NCBI GenBank assembly: GCA_965659115.1
Contig: CBFHUP010000058.1
Span: 1-14,993 of the forward strand
Source of the DNA: UBA8752 sp965659115
GTDB taxonomy: Bacteria; Bacteroidota; Bacteroidia; Flavobacteriales_D; Sanyastnellaceae
DNA: 14,993 bases
Direction of reading: 5' to 3'
The notes under the pieces were generated by a model, which did not search any database, was not told the origin of the DNA, and was given only the letters and a program-made list of their open reading frames with translations. The translations under genes and the position numbers were made by a program. Shown in pieces: positions 1 through 6,823 of this stretch (positions within the stretch are counted from its first letter, which is position 1; the number at the start of each line of letters is the position of its first letter).

Positions 1-41
1 GGCCCTCAACCATGCCTGTCTACCAATTTCAGCACCTGGGC
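1..41 (-). tRNA. tRNA-Leu(GAG), 5' part, cut by the window start
   Basis: Read on the minus strand from 41 to 1, the sequence has the 5' half of a class II leucine tRNA: acceptor strand GCCCAGG, then TG, a D-arm with AAATTGGTAGACAG, anticodon stem CATGG, and a 7-nt loop TTGAGGG giving anticodon GAG at plus positions 7-5. The first two bases of the 3' anticodon stem (CC) are present and the window then ends, so the variable arm, T-arm and 3' acceptor strand are not visible. It decodes CUC/CUU leucine codons. Its first base is directly next to the CCA end of the upstream tRNA-Lys, with no spacer, so the two are very likely one transcript. Confidence 0.88.
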
Positions 42-118
42 TGGTCACCCCCCTGGGGCTCGAACCCAGGACCCTCTCATTAAAAGTGAGATGCTCTAAC
101 CAGCTGAGCTAGGGGGTG
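42..118 (-). tRNA. tRNA-Lys(UUU) with encoded CCA
   Basis: The minus strand folds as a full cloverleaf. The acceptor strand CACCCCC (118-112) pairs perfectly with GGGGGTG (52-46). The D-arm is GCTCAGCTGGTTAGAGC. The anticodon stem is TCTCA/TGAGA around loop CTTTTAA, giving anticodon TTT (84-82). The T-arm is CTGGG/CCCAG with loop TTCGAGC. The discriminator is A45, and a genomic CCA follows at 44-42. Anticodon UUU reads lysine AAA/AAG codons. It is the first gene of a tandem pair with tRNA-Leu(GAG), which begins at the very next base. A consensus promoter lies about 46 bp upstream. Confidence 0.96.
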
Positions 119-163
119 TCCAATTCATCGTTTGGCTCCCGTTGGGGCCTCCAGAATGGGGCG

Positions 164-193
164 CAAAGATAGAGGGAATGTCGACCCGGCAAA
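164..193 (-). promoter_or_regulatory. Bacteroidota-type housekeeping promoter for the tRNA-Lys/tRNA-Leu unit
   Basis: On the minus strand, TTTG (plus 193-190) is followed after 18 nt by TATCTTTG (plus 171-164). This matches the Bacteroidota primary-sigma consensus (-33 TTG/TTTG, -7 TAnnTTTG, spacing roughly 17-23). Transcription would start near 157, about 39 nt before the tRNA-Lys 5' end at 118. It lies in the gap downstream of the GNAT-like gene, so the tRNAs need not depend on read-through. Confidence 0.72.
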
Positions 194-223
194 CTCCGAG
201 GAGCATTTCCCGCAAATCTGGCG

Positions 224-1390
224 TCATTTTGCGATTGGAACACGCTTGAATGGTTGCTCTGGATCGAACAGTTTGCGCAGGGTTTGGAAGGTTCGGGTGC
301 GCTCGGTCCCCAAATTTTCTGCAATGCGAATCATCTTGGGGTTAAAGTCTCCAATCCACGTCAATGTGGTCGTTTTGTACCGGCCTTTGGCCCGCAATTG
401 CTTCCCAGCTGTGGCAATGAGAAAGCCGTCCAAACCTTGCCCGTGGTAGGCGCGGTCAATGCCAAAAACCACCCCGACCATGATGTCAGCAGTGCCCATC
501 CATTTGTGGTAGAGGAATTTCAATTTGCCCCAGGCGTTGAGGTTGCCGTCGACATGGCGGAAAATCTGGTTGAGTTCTGGGATGTTGACATAGAACGCGA
601 CCGGCTTTCCTTCGTCAAGGACGAAAAAGATGATGTCCTTGTCCATGATCGGCTTGAGGGTTTGGACCGTGCGTTGCGCCTGCTTGAGCGGCATTTTGGC
701 GAAACCATGGTGTCCTCCCCAAGCATTGTTGTAGACGGTGCAAAAGTGATCCGCAAGCTCCGCCTCGCTCAGATCATTGGCAGTGATGACGCGGTACCCT
801 CCACGCGACTCAATTTGCGCGCGTTTCCGCTCAAAAGGCGCCTGAACATCCAGGCTGACACTGCGGCCATACACGAATTGCTCGTAGTACACCTGGTAAC
901 CTCGGGTCTTGAAAAACCGCTCGTAATAGGGGCGGTTATAGTTCATTCCATAACTCGGAATGGCCTCGAAATTGTCGACCAGCAATCCCCAGAATTTGTC
1001 TTTCTCTCCAAAGTTGATGGGGCCGTCCACCGCTTCCATGCCTTCGGATTTCAGCCAGTCCTCGGCAACGTCGAGGAGCATGGCAGCGACAGCGTCATCG
1101 TCCGATGACTCAAAGAAGCCGATTCCACCTGTGGGCTGCTCCATGCCCTTGCTGTATTTGGGGTTGACAAATGCGGCCACGCGGCCTACCCAATGACCCG
1201 CATCGTCCTGGGCCAACCAGCGTTTTGCCTTGCCGCCTTTTTTGAAGAGGCGGTTGCCTTTGGGGTCGAACACTTTTTCGACGTCCTGCTTCAAATGTGG
1301 AATCCACGTCGGGTCATCGGCATAGATGCGCCGGGGAACCGCGTGAAATGCGCGGCGGGTTTTCTCGTCTTGAACCTCGATAAGTCGCAT
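224..1390 (-). CDS. GNAT-like acyltransferase family protein (YghO-like)
   Basis: 388 residues from the ATG at 1390. An in-frame TTG five codons upstream is possible, but the family-like N-terminus (MRLIEVQDEKTRRAFHAVP) starts at this ATG. The protein is soluble, with no signal peptide or membrane segment. Its C-terminal half has GNAT-fold hallmarks: a turn YHGQGLDGF (about residues 315-323), like the acetyl-CoA pyrophosphate loop, and NPKMIRIAENLG (about 350-361), like the late GNAT helix. The N-terminal part (IYADDPTWIPHL, then FGEKDKFWGLLVDNF) resembles a conserved group of about 380-residue proteins often annotated as hypothetical or N-acetyltransferase. The substrate is unknown. It is transcribed away from the 1463 gene and towards the tRNA promoter. 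The CDS is certain; the biochemical role is inferred from the fold only. Confidence 0.85.
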   Translation of the reverse strand: MRLIEVQDEKTRRAFHAVPRRIYADDPTWIPHLKQDVEKVFDPKGNRLFKKGGKAKRWLAQDDAGHWVGRVAAFVNPKYSKGMEQPTGGIGFFESSDDDAVAAMLLDVAEDWLKSEGMEAVDGPINFGEKDKFWGLLVDNFEAIPSYGMNYNRPYYERFFKTRGYQVYYEQFVYGRSVSLDVQAPFERKRAQIESRGGYRVITANDLSEAELADHFCTVYNNAWGGHHGFAKMPLKQAQRTVQTLKPIMDKDIIFFVLDEGKPVAFYVNIPELNQIFRHVDGNLNAWGKLKFLYHKWMGTADIMVGVVFGIDRAYHGQGLDGFLIATAGKQLRAKGRYKTTTLTWIGDFNPKMIRIAENLGTERTRTFQTLRKLFDPEQPFKRVPIAK

Positions 1391-1462
1391 AGGGTGGGAA
1401 ATCAAAGGGGGACAAATGTGCTACTTTCGAGCAACTCCAGCCCCCACTTTTGGGTTGGAAAG

Positions 1463-1903
1463 ATGGAAACCATGAACATGAACCACCTCATTCCTTGCTT
1501 GCTGCTCGCATGTGCAGCCCTCGTTTCGACTCCGATGACCGCTCAAAAAGCGGTCAAAGCACCTGTCAAATCGACCATTTCAGGCAAGGTCTATTCCGGA
1601 CCTGAGTTCGATGAATTTGTAGCAAAAGAGGCTTGGGTTTTTGTCGCCGATCAGCCCAAATCAGCAGGTTATCCCGACCTCGATGGGACACCTTCAGCCA
1701 TTGAAGGAGGCATGCCATTCAATGCCGAAGACTTCGATCCGGCCACATTCGATCCCAGAAACTACCAGATCACCTTTGTGGCTGACCCCACATTGCCCAG
1801 CAATTTCAATGTGGGCCAACGGGGCGTCATCCAATTCCACAGTGCACAGCGTTGTCAGGATTTGTTTGCCCGTCAACTTGCCCGAAAGACCAAAGGCCAA
1901 TAA
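1463..1903 (+). CDS. Small exported protein of unknown function
   Basis: 146 residues from the ATG at 1463; ATGs at 1472 and 1478 are also possible starts. The open frame extends further upstream, but that part is antisense to the GNAT-like gene and is not used. Residues 9-27 form a hydrophobic signal-peptide core ending TPMTAQ, with probable cleavage at A27/Q28. The region before the core has no Lys or Arg, which is unusual. LLAC at 14-17 resembles a weak lipobox, but the hydrophobic stretch runs on past it, so a soluble exported protein is more likely. The mature part (about 119 residues) is rich in Asp, Phe and Pro and has no domain I recognise. It ends 7 nt before the T9SS type B gene, which suggests co-transcription and perhaps a shared surface role (inference). 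Confidence 0.78.
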   Translation: METMNMNHLIPCLLLACAALVSTPMTAQKAVKAPVKSTISGKVYSGPEFDEFVAKEAWVFVADQPKSAGYPDLDGTPSAIEGGMPFNAEDFDPATFDPRNYQITFVADPTLPSNFNVGQRGVIQFHSAQRCQDLFARQLARKTKGQ

Positions 1904-1910
1904 TTCAAGG

Positions 1911-4328
1911 ATGTTGAAACCGATATTTCCCAGGGCGTTTTGCAAGGCGCTTGGAATGGTCCTGTTCGCAGGGCTTGGAGCTGCACAGGCACAGGAGGTG
2001 TCCATTGCCCAAGGGGGTACGTACACAGGGTGTGACTTCTTTTTTGTAGACAATGGATTGACGGCGGGAGATGCCACTCCCAATGCGGACTTTACCATGA
2101 CGTTCTGTCCCGATATGGTAGCGGATCCCGTCATCAGTTTTTACTTCAACTTGTTCGCCTTGGGCGAGGGTGATGTGATGAATGTGTGGTTCTCTGACGA
2201 AGCTGTTGGAGCCCCAGATGGAGTTTACACAGGCTTCGATTTGCAAGGCGTGGACATCTGGAGCCAGATGGACGGTGTCACGAACGCCTCGGGATGCATC
2301 ACCTGGCAATTCACATCCGATGCGACCGACAACTCCAATTGGACTGCAGAAGTCGTGTGCGAAGAGCCCTGCCAAAGGCCAGAAGCCAGCGTTGTAACCA
2401 CACTCGATGGGGTAGAGGAGACGGTGCCGCTCCAGGTCTGTGCGGGTGAGGAGATTCAGTTCGATGGTAGCGGTTCAACCGCCGCAGAGGATTTTCTCAT
2501 CGCCACTTGGGAGTGGGATTTTGATGACGGAGCGACAGACGAAAGCGGTCCTGTGGTCACCCACAGTTTCGACGAGCCTGGTGCCTACAATGTGCAGCTG
2601 TACCTCGTCGACAACAACGACTGTCCCAATGGAAACCTGGTGGACCACCTGATCTTGGTGTCCACGCCAACAAGCTTTGAAGGGACGACCCAGAACCTCC
2701 AGATTTGCGCAGGGGAGGAGTACCCCGTTACGGGTGTTGCCCAGGGCATCACCTACGACAGCGAGCCAGAAGTGGACCTCGGGGGTGGCCTTTTCATCCC
2801 AGATGACCAAACCCAGTGCTTCAGCTCTTCCATCGTTTTGACGGCATTCAATTCAGGCCAGGTCATCCAGTCTGCAGATGACTTCGAGGACTTCTTCATC
2901 AACTTCGAGCACAGCTTTATGGGAGACCTTACGGTTACCTTTATTTGTCCAGATGGCAGTTCGATAGGGGTGCACCAGCAAGGCGGCGGCGGCACCTTCC
3001 TCGGGGAACCCGTGGACAACGACGCCGACCCCGACAACCCCGGCGTAGGCTATGATTATTTCTGGTCACCAGAAGCCACCAACGGCACCTGGGCAGACAA
3101 CGGAGGGGGCACGCTGCCCTCGGGAACGTATGAATCGGACCAACCCTGGACACTGCTCGAGGGCTGCCCACTCAACGGCACATGGACCATTGAAGTCTGT
3201 GACAGCTGGGGGTCGGACAACGGCTTTATTTTTGATTGGTACATCAACTTTGATCCGGACCTCTACCCAGAGCCCATCGTATTTACTCCTGCGATTGGAG
3301 CTGACTGCGACAGTTCGTTTTGGACGGGGCCATTCATTGTGGACGATGGAGGAGATTGCGATGGCATCATCATTCTCCCTGAAAACCAAGGGGTCTTCGA
3401 GTATGTATACACCGCGACGAATGATTTCGGGTGTACCTCCTACGACACCATGGTGGTAACGGTAGAGCCCGCGCCCGAGGTGAGCCTCACGGCCGAGGAC
3501 AACTGGTGCGGCGTGCCGGTAGGGCTCAATGCCAATACAACAGGTGTCCCGTCTAACCTCAATGTGGATTGGACGTGGGAGAGCACCGGAGGGGACATCG
3601 AGCCCGTGACCGGAAGCAACAATGGGGCTACCGCCTCGGTAGATGGATTGGACGCTCCAATTGACGTGACCGTGACCATGAATGTCACGGGTGGAGACAT
3701 CGATGAGTGCTTGGCAACAGCGACGGTTCCAGTGGGCCTTTATGAGCCTCCAGTGCTTGGACCAGACGAGGTGCTGTTCGGCTTGTGCATTGGCGACAAC
3801 CACATTTTGGTGCCGGGATTGGCCCCTTCTGAATGGGACTTGGAATTCGAGTGGAGTTCAGGAACAAATGGCCTGCTTCCCAATCAAACGGGCAGCAGCT
3901 TGACGGTGAACAGCACCGACACCTACAGCGTCACCGTGAGCATGGCTCCCCCCTGCATTGGGGAAGACGCCATGAGTTTCGATGTGAATTTTGGTCCTTG
4001 TGCCATTGAGAGCATCCCCAATGTGTTTACGCCAAATGCCGACGGTGAAAACGACGCCTTCGAAATCAAAGGCAATGCCATCAGCACGCTCGGTCCTACC
4101 ATCTCGGTCTACAACCGTTGGGGTGAGCTGATTCACTACGAGAAAGACTACGAAAACACATGGTCGCCGGACGAAGATGAGGTTGCAGGCGGGGTATACT
4201 ACCTCACCTTGGACATCAATTCGTACTCACTACCCCTCGAAGAAATCGAGCACGACGGCGTCATCACTGAAATGGGTGAAGGGTTCCGTTACGTGGGGTC
4301 TTTGCAGATCCTCAGGAACCGCCAATAA
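1911..4328 (+). CDS. T9SS type B surface protein with PKD and P-domains
   Basis: 805 residues from the ATG at 1911; the longer in-frame opening overlaps the preceding gene and lacks a signal peptide. A signal peptide ends GAAQAQ (near residue 28). In order there follow: an acidic Cys-containing N-terminal module (about 30-170); a PKD domain beginning VCAGEEIQFDGSGS with WEWDFDDG (about 176-253); a second CAGEE boundary near 265; a proprotein-convertase-like P-domain (about 303-449, with FEHSFMGDLTVTF and NGTWTIEVCDSWG); further Ig/PKD-like segments; and a gliding-motility-associated C-terminal domain (701-805, SIPNVFTPNADGENDAF then VYNRWGE). That last domain is the type B T9SS signal, so the protein should cross the outer membrane and be released or surface-anchored. 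No catalytic domain is visible; an adhesive or structural role is inferred. The helicase starts 5 nt after its stop. Confidence 0.93.
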   Translation: MLKPIFPRAFCKALGMVLFAGLGAAQAQEVSIAQGGTYTGCDFFFVDNGLTAGDATPNADFTMTFCPDMVADPVISFYFNLFALGEGDVMNVWFSDEAVGAPDGVYTGFDLQGVDIWSQMDGVTNASGCITWQFTSDATDNSNWTAEVVCEEPCQRPEASVVTTLDGVEETVPLQVCAGEEIQFDGSGSTAAEDFLIATWEWDFDDGATDESGPVVTHSFDEPGAYNVQLYLVDNNDCPNGNLVDHLILVSTPTSFEGTTQNLQICAGEEYPVTGVAQGITYDSEPEVDLGGGLFIPDDQTQCFSSSIVLTAFNSGQVIQSADDFEDFFINFEHSFMGDLTVTFICPDGSSIGVHQQGGGGTFLGEPVDNDADPDNPGVGYDYFWSPEATNGTWADNGGGTLPSGTYESDQPWTLLEGCPLNGTWTIEVCDSWGSDNGFIFDWYINFDPDLYPEPIVFTPAIGADCDSSFWTGPFIVDDGGDCDGIIILPENQGVFEYVYTATNDFGCTSYDTMVVTVEPAPEVSLTAEDNWCGVPVGLNANTTGVPSNLNVDWTWESTGGDIEPVTGSNNGATASVDGLDAPIDVTVTMNVTGGDIDECLATATVPVGLYEPPVLGPDEVLFGLCIGDNHILVPGLAPSEWDLEFEWSSGTNGLLPNQTGSSLTVNSTDTYSVTVSMAPPCIGEDAMSFDVNFGPCAIESIPNVFTPNADGENDAFEIKGNAISTLGPTISVYNRWGELIHYEKDYENTWSPDEDEVAGGVYYLTLDINSYSLPLEEIEHDGVITEMGEGFRYVGSLQILRNRQ

Positions 4329-4333
4329 GCCCT

Positions 4334-6250
4334 ATGGCACACCGCGACAGCATCGCGGAGGTTTCCGCACTGGCCGAGGCGCTCGTGCTGGAACACCGTG
4401 CAGAAGAGTCCAGGTATGCCTCCATTTTGGAGGGGCAGCCTGTGGCCAGCCGCAAAGCCGAAGGATTGACTTGGGCCCCCGTTCGGGTGAGCAGGACGTC
4501 CTTCACCTTGGGGGGCAGGCCCACTTTGGAATTGACAGGCGAGTCCGGCGCGCCGGGTGCATTTAGGTCGGGTTCAGCTGTGCAGCTAACCTCGGACGAC
4601 GGAAAAGGTGAAACCGCCTCATACCGCGGCATTGTGCGGTCCGCAAGGGGCATGGATGCCGAAGTGGTCTTGGACGGCGAAGAAATCCCCGATCAAGCCA
4701 CCCACAGGGCGTGGGTGATGGACGCCCGTTTTGATGAGCGCAGTTTCAAGGAAATGGCCCGGGCCTTGTCCGACGTGCTCAATGCCGGCCGGGATGGAAA
4801 GCCGAGTCGGCTCGCAGCACTCAGGGAGGTGTTGTTGGGTTTTGCTTCGCCAGAGCCTACCCAGCCTGCCGTTTTTGAGCATCCGCAGTTGAACGCTTCT
4901 CAAAACCGAGCTGTGGCCCACGCGCTCACCGCCGCCGAGGTGACCACCTTGCACGGCCCTCCCGGGACAGGCAAGACCACCACCTTGGTGCAGTTGGTCA
5001 AGTCCTTGGTGCGCAAGGGCGAGCGCGTGATGTGCGCCACGCCGTCCAATGCCGCTGCGGATCTGTTGGTGGAGCGGTTGGGTGCGGTGGGCCTCAAAGT
5101 TGTTCGGATTGGACATCCCATGAGGGTGGACCCCACAGTGGTCGACAGGACCTTGGACCGCTTGGTGGCGGCCGATCCCGACCACAAACAAGTCAAAGCC
5201 TATCGGCGACAAGCCGAAGAAGCCGCGCGAGAAGCAGAAAAAGCATTTCGGTCGTTTGGTCCGGAGCAAAGGGCCGCCCGTCGTGCCGCCTATGCCGAAG
5301 CGCGGGAGCTGCGCAAAGAAGCCGACCGATTGGAAGGCTTCTTGGCCGAGCGTGCCGTGGAGGCCTCAGAAGTGGTGTGTTGCACCTTGGTGGGGGCAGC
5401 CGACAGGATGCTGCGCGGCCGTCGGTTTGGAACGGTGGTCTTGGACGAAGCGGGTCAATCGCTGGAGCCGGCTGCTTGGATCCCGATTCGCGCTGCTGAA
5501 AGGGTGGTGTTGGCGGGAGATGCTGCCCAGTTGCCGCCCACGGTCAAAAACCCAGCGGCCATCAAGGCGGGGCTGGCGGTCAGTTTGCTGGAAAAGGCGA
5601 TCGACCGCGATCGCAATGTGCACCTGCTCGACACGCAGTATCGGATGCACGCCGACATCATGGCCTACCCCAATCAGGTGTTTTACGGGGGCCAACTTCT
5701 CGCGGCCGATGCCGTGGCCCACGAGACCTTGGGCGACCTTCCGCCATTGACCTTCATCGACACGGCCGGTCGTGGATGGGACGAAGAGCGGGCCAATCCC
5801 CAAGCCGACACCACGGGGCGTTCCCACGCCAGCGTGAGCAACCCCGAAGAGGCTGCTTTTACCGTCGATCGGGTCCGCGAGCTCATGGCAGCCCATCCAC
5901 AGGCTACCGTTGGCGTTATCGCCCCTTACCGTGCCCAAGTCACCCTGCTCGAAGACCTGCTGCACGCCGAGCGCTCGGCCTCGGAAGGCCGCCTCACCAT
6001 CCAAACAGTGGACGGATTCCAAGGCCAGGAACGCGACATCATGGTCATCGGCCTGACCCGCTCCAATGAGGATGGGACGGTGGGCTTTCTGTCGGAGCAC
6101 CGCCGCATGAACGTGGCCATGACCCGCGCCAAAATGCACCTGCTGGTGATCGGAGACAGCGCCACCTTAGGCAACGACCGCTTCTACGCCGATTTCACCC
6201 AACACTGCGAATCCACGGGCGCCTACCGCTCCTGTTGGGAGTGGGGCTGA
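4334..6250 (+). CDS. UPF1/IGHMBP2-like superfamily 1B DNA/RNA helicase
   Basis: 638 residues with the full SF1B motif set: Walker A GPPGTGKTT (208-216), Walker B DEAGQ (from 371), motif III GDAAQLPP (395-402), QYRMH (435-439), TVDGFQGQE, and the C-terminal RRMNVAMTRAK with its arginine finger. An N-terminal beta-rich region (about 45-130) matches the accessory barrel of this family. A charged helical insertion between motifs Ia and II (about 275-345) corresponds to the UPF1-type stalk. Together these are the AAA_11/AAA_12 pair of ATP-driven 5'-3' nucleic acid helicases; the natural substrate in bacteria is unclear. It is cytoplasmic and has no nuclease domain. The start lies 5 nt after the T9SS type B gene, probably reflecting compact packing rather than a shared function. 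It ends facing the DUF4494 gene, 15 bp away. Confidence 0.96.
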   Translation: MAHRDSIAEVSALAEALVLEHRAEESRYASILEGQPVASRKAEGLTWAPVRVSRTSFTLGGRPTLELTGESGAPGAFRSGSAVQLTSDDGKGETASYRGIVRSARGMDAEVVLDGEEIPDQATHRAWVMDARFDERSFKEMARALSDVLNAGRDGKPSRLAALREVLLGFASPEPTQPAVFEHPQLNASQNRAVAHALTAAEVTTLHGPPGTGKTTTLVQLVKSLVRKGERVMCATPSNAAADLLVERLGAVGLKVVRIGHPMRVDPTVVDRTLDRLVAADPDHKQVKAYRRQAEEAAREAEKAFRSFGPEQRAARRAAYAEARELRKEADRLEGFLAERAVEASEVVCCTLVGAADRMLRGRRFGTVVLDEAGQSLEPAAWIPIRAAERVVLAGDAAQLPPTVKNPAAIKAGLAVSLLEKAIDRDRNVHLLDTQYRMHADIMAYPNQVFYGGQLLAADAVAHETLGDLPPLTFIDTAGRGWDEERANPQADTTGRSHASVSNPEEAAFTVDRVRELMAAHPQATVGVIAPYRAQVTLLEDLLHAERSASEGRLTIQTVDGFQGQERDIMVIGLTRSNEDGTVGFLSEHRRMNVAMTRAKMHLLVIGDSATLGNDRFYADFTQHCESTGAYRSCWEWG

Positions 6251-6269
6251 AGACCGCCGCGGGCTTCAG
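6247..6269. terminator. Small hairpin between convergent genes
   Basis: CTGAAG (6247-6252) pairs with CTTCAG (6264-6269), and inside it CCG pairs with CGG around a CCG loop, separated by one A:G mismatch. The hairpin spans the end of the helicase gene, the 15-bp gap and the stop of the DUF4494 gene. No T-tract follows on either strand, so it is not a classical intrinsic terminator. A role as a bidirectional transcription stop or mRNA 3'-end structure is only suggested by position. Confidence 0.35.
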
Positions 6270-6823
6270 TTGACCTCGCCGGTGTCGGGGTCGACCCCTG
6301 CAGGAACCAAGTCTTCTTCTGGCTTGGCGATGGAGGGGTGGTCGGCGGGCACGGCGCCGTATCCATCCGAAGCCGTCATGTTCGTTGAGCCTTCCTCACT
6401 CTGGGGGTAGATCTCGCTGATTTTGGTGTAGTTGATGGCCGGAATCACAAAGCCGATGCCAGACCCCTTGAGGTACTCCCGGGTCTTGTCGTAGGCATCT
6501 TTCACGTCGTCTGCGCTGAACAGGAAGAACTGATTGGCTTCCTTTTCCTTGCCGCTGCGCTCGTCAAAGCTGGTCAGTGCCACCTTGACCCGGAACCACT
6601 TGTCGCCAGTGTCAAAGCGGACCACCTCGGCGTAGTTGCTCTTGGTGATGGACTTGACCTCGAAAGGTCCGGTACACACGTCGGTCACGATACCCACCAA
6701 TCGGGCTTCGGCTTCGGTGTAAGTGTAAGCGTCCAGCAGCAGCTGGTCGGTTGTTTTCTCTTCGCTGCCGTCTACACCCGGGCGGATGTACTTGACGACG
6801 CAGGTGAACCAATTTCTTGTCAT
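6266..6823 (-). CDS. DUF4494 family protein
   Basis: 185 residues from the ATG at 6823. The N-terminus (NWFTCVVKYIRPG, then TTDQLLLDAYTYTEAEAR) matches the Bacteroidota family DUF4494, in which an aromatic-rich strand pattern precedes a TEAEAR helix. WFRVKVAL and ANQFFLFSADDV are further conserved-looking strands. There is no signal peptide or membrane segment, so it is probably cytoplasmic. The last 40 or so residues are acidic, Pro-rich and probably disordered. Function is unknown. Its ATG overlaps the stop codon of the Gfo/Idh/MocA gene (ATGA at 6823-6820), which suggests translational coupling and is the best functional hint available. Confidence 0.9.
   Translation of the reverse strand: MTRNWFTCVVKYIRPGVDGSEEKTTDQLLLDAYTYTEAEARLVGIVTDVCTGPFEVKSITKSNYAEVVRFDTGDKWFRVKVALTSFDERSGKEKEANQFFLFSADDVKDAYDKTREYLKGSGIGFVIPAINYTKISEIYPQSEEGSTNMTASDGYGAVPADHPSIAKPEEDLVPAGVDPDTGEVN

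Noticed and set aside
134..149. Hairpin GGCTCC-CGTT-GGGGCC as a terminator behind the GNAT-like gene
   Set aside because: On the relevant minus strand it contains a C:A mismatch and no T-tract follows. It also lies in the leader of the tRNA transcript.
254..1108. 284-codon open frame on the plus strand
   Set aside because: It is entirely antisense to the GNAT-like gene, whose protein has recognisable GNAT motifs; this frame gives no recognisable domain. Long antisense openings are common in GC-rich coding DNA.
1193..1462. N-terminal extension of the small exported protein by 90 codons
   Set aside because: The extension is mostly antisense to the GNAT-like gene and would bury the signal peptide inside the protein. 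The start at 1463 puts the signal peptide at the N-terminus.
1391..1462. Divergent promoters between the GNAT-like gene and the exported orphan (TACTTTCG on plus, CACATTTG on minus)
   Set aside because: Each is one base off the -7 consensus, but no TTG lies at a suitable -33 distance, so they are not annotated.
1641..1910. N-terminal extension of the T9SS type B protein by 90 codons
   Set aside because: It overlaps the upstream gene in another frame and has no signal-like sequence, whereas the ATG at 1911 begins a clear signal peptide.
3066..3803. 245-codon open frame on the minus strand
   Set aside because: It lies inside the T9SS type B gene and its translation shows no domain or signal peptide; treated as a shadow.
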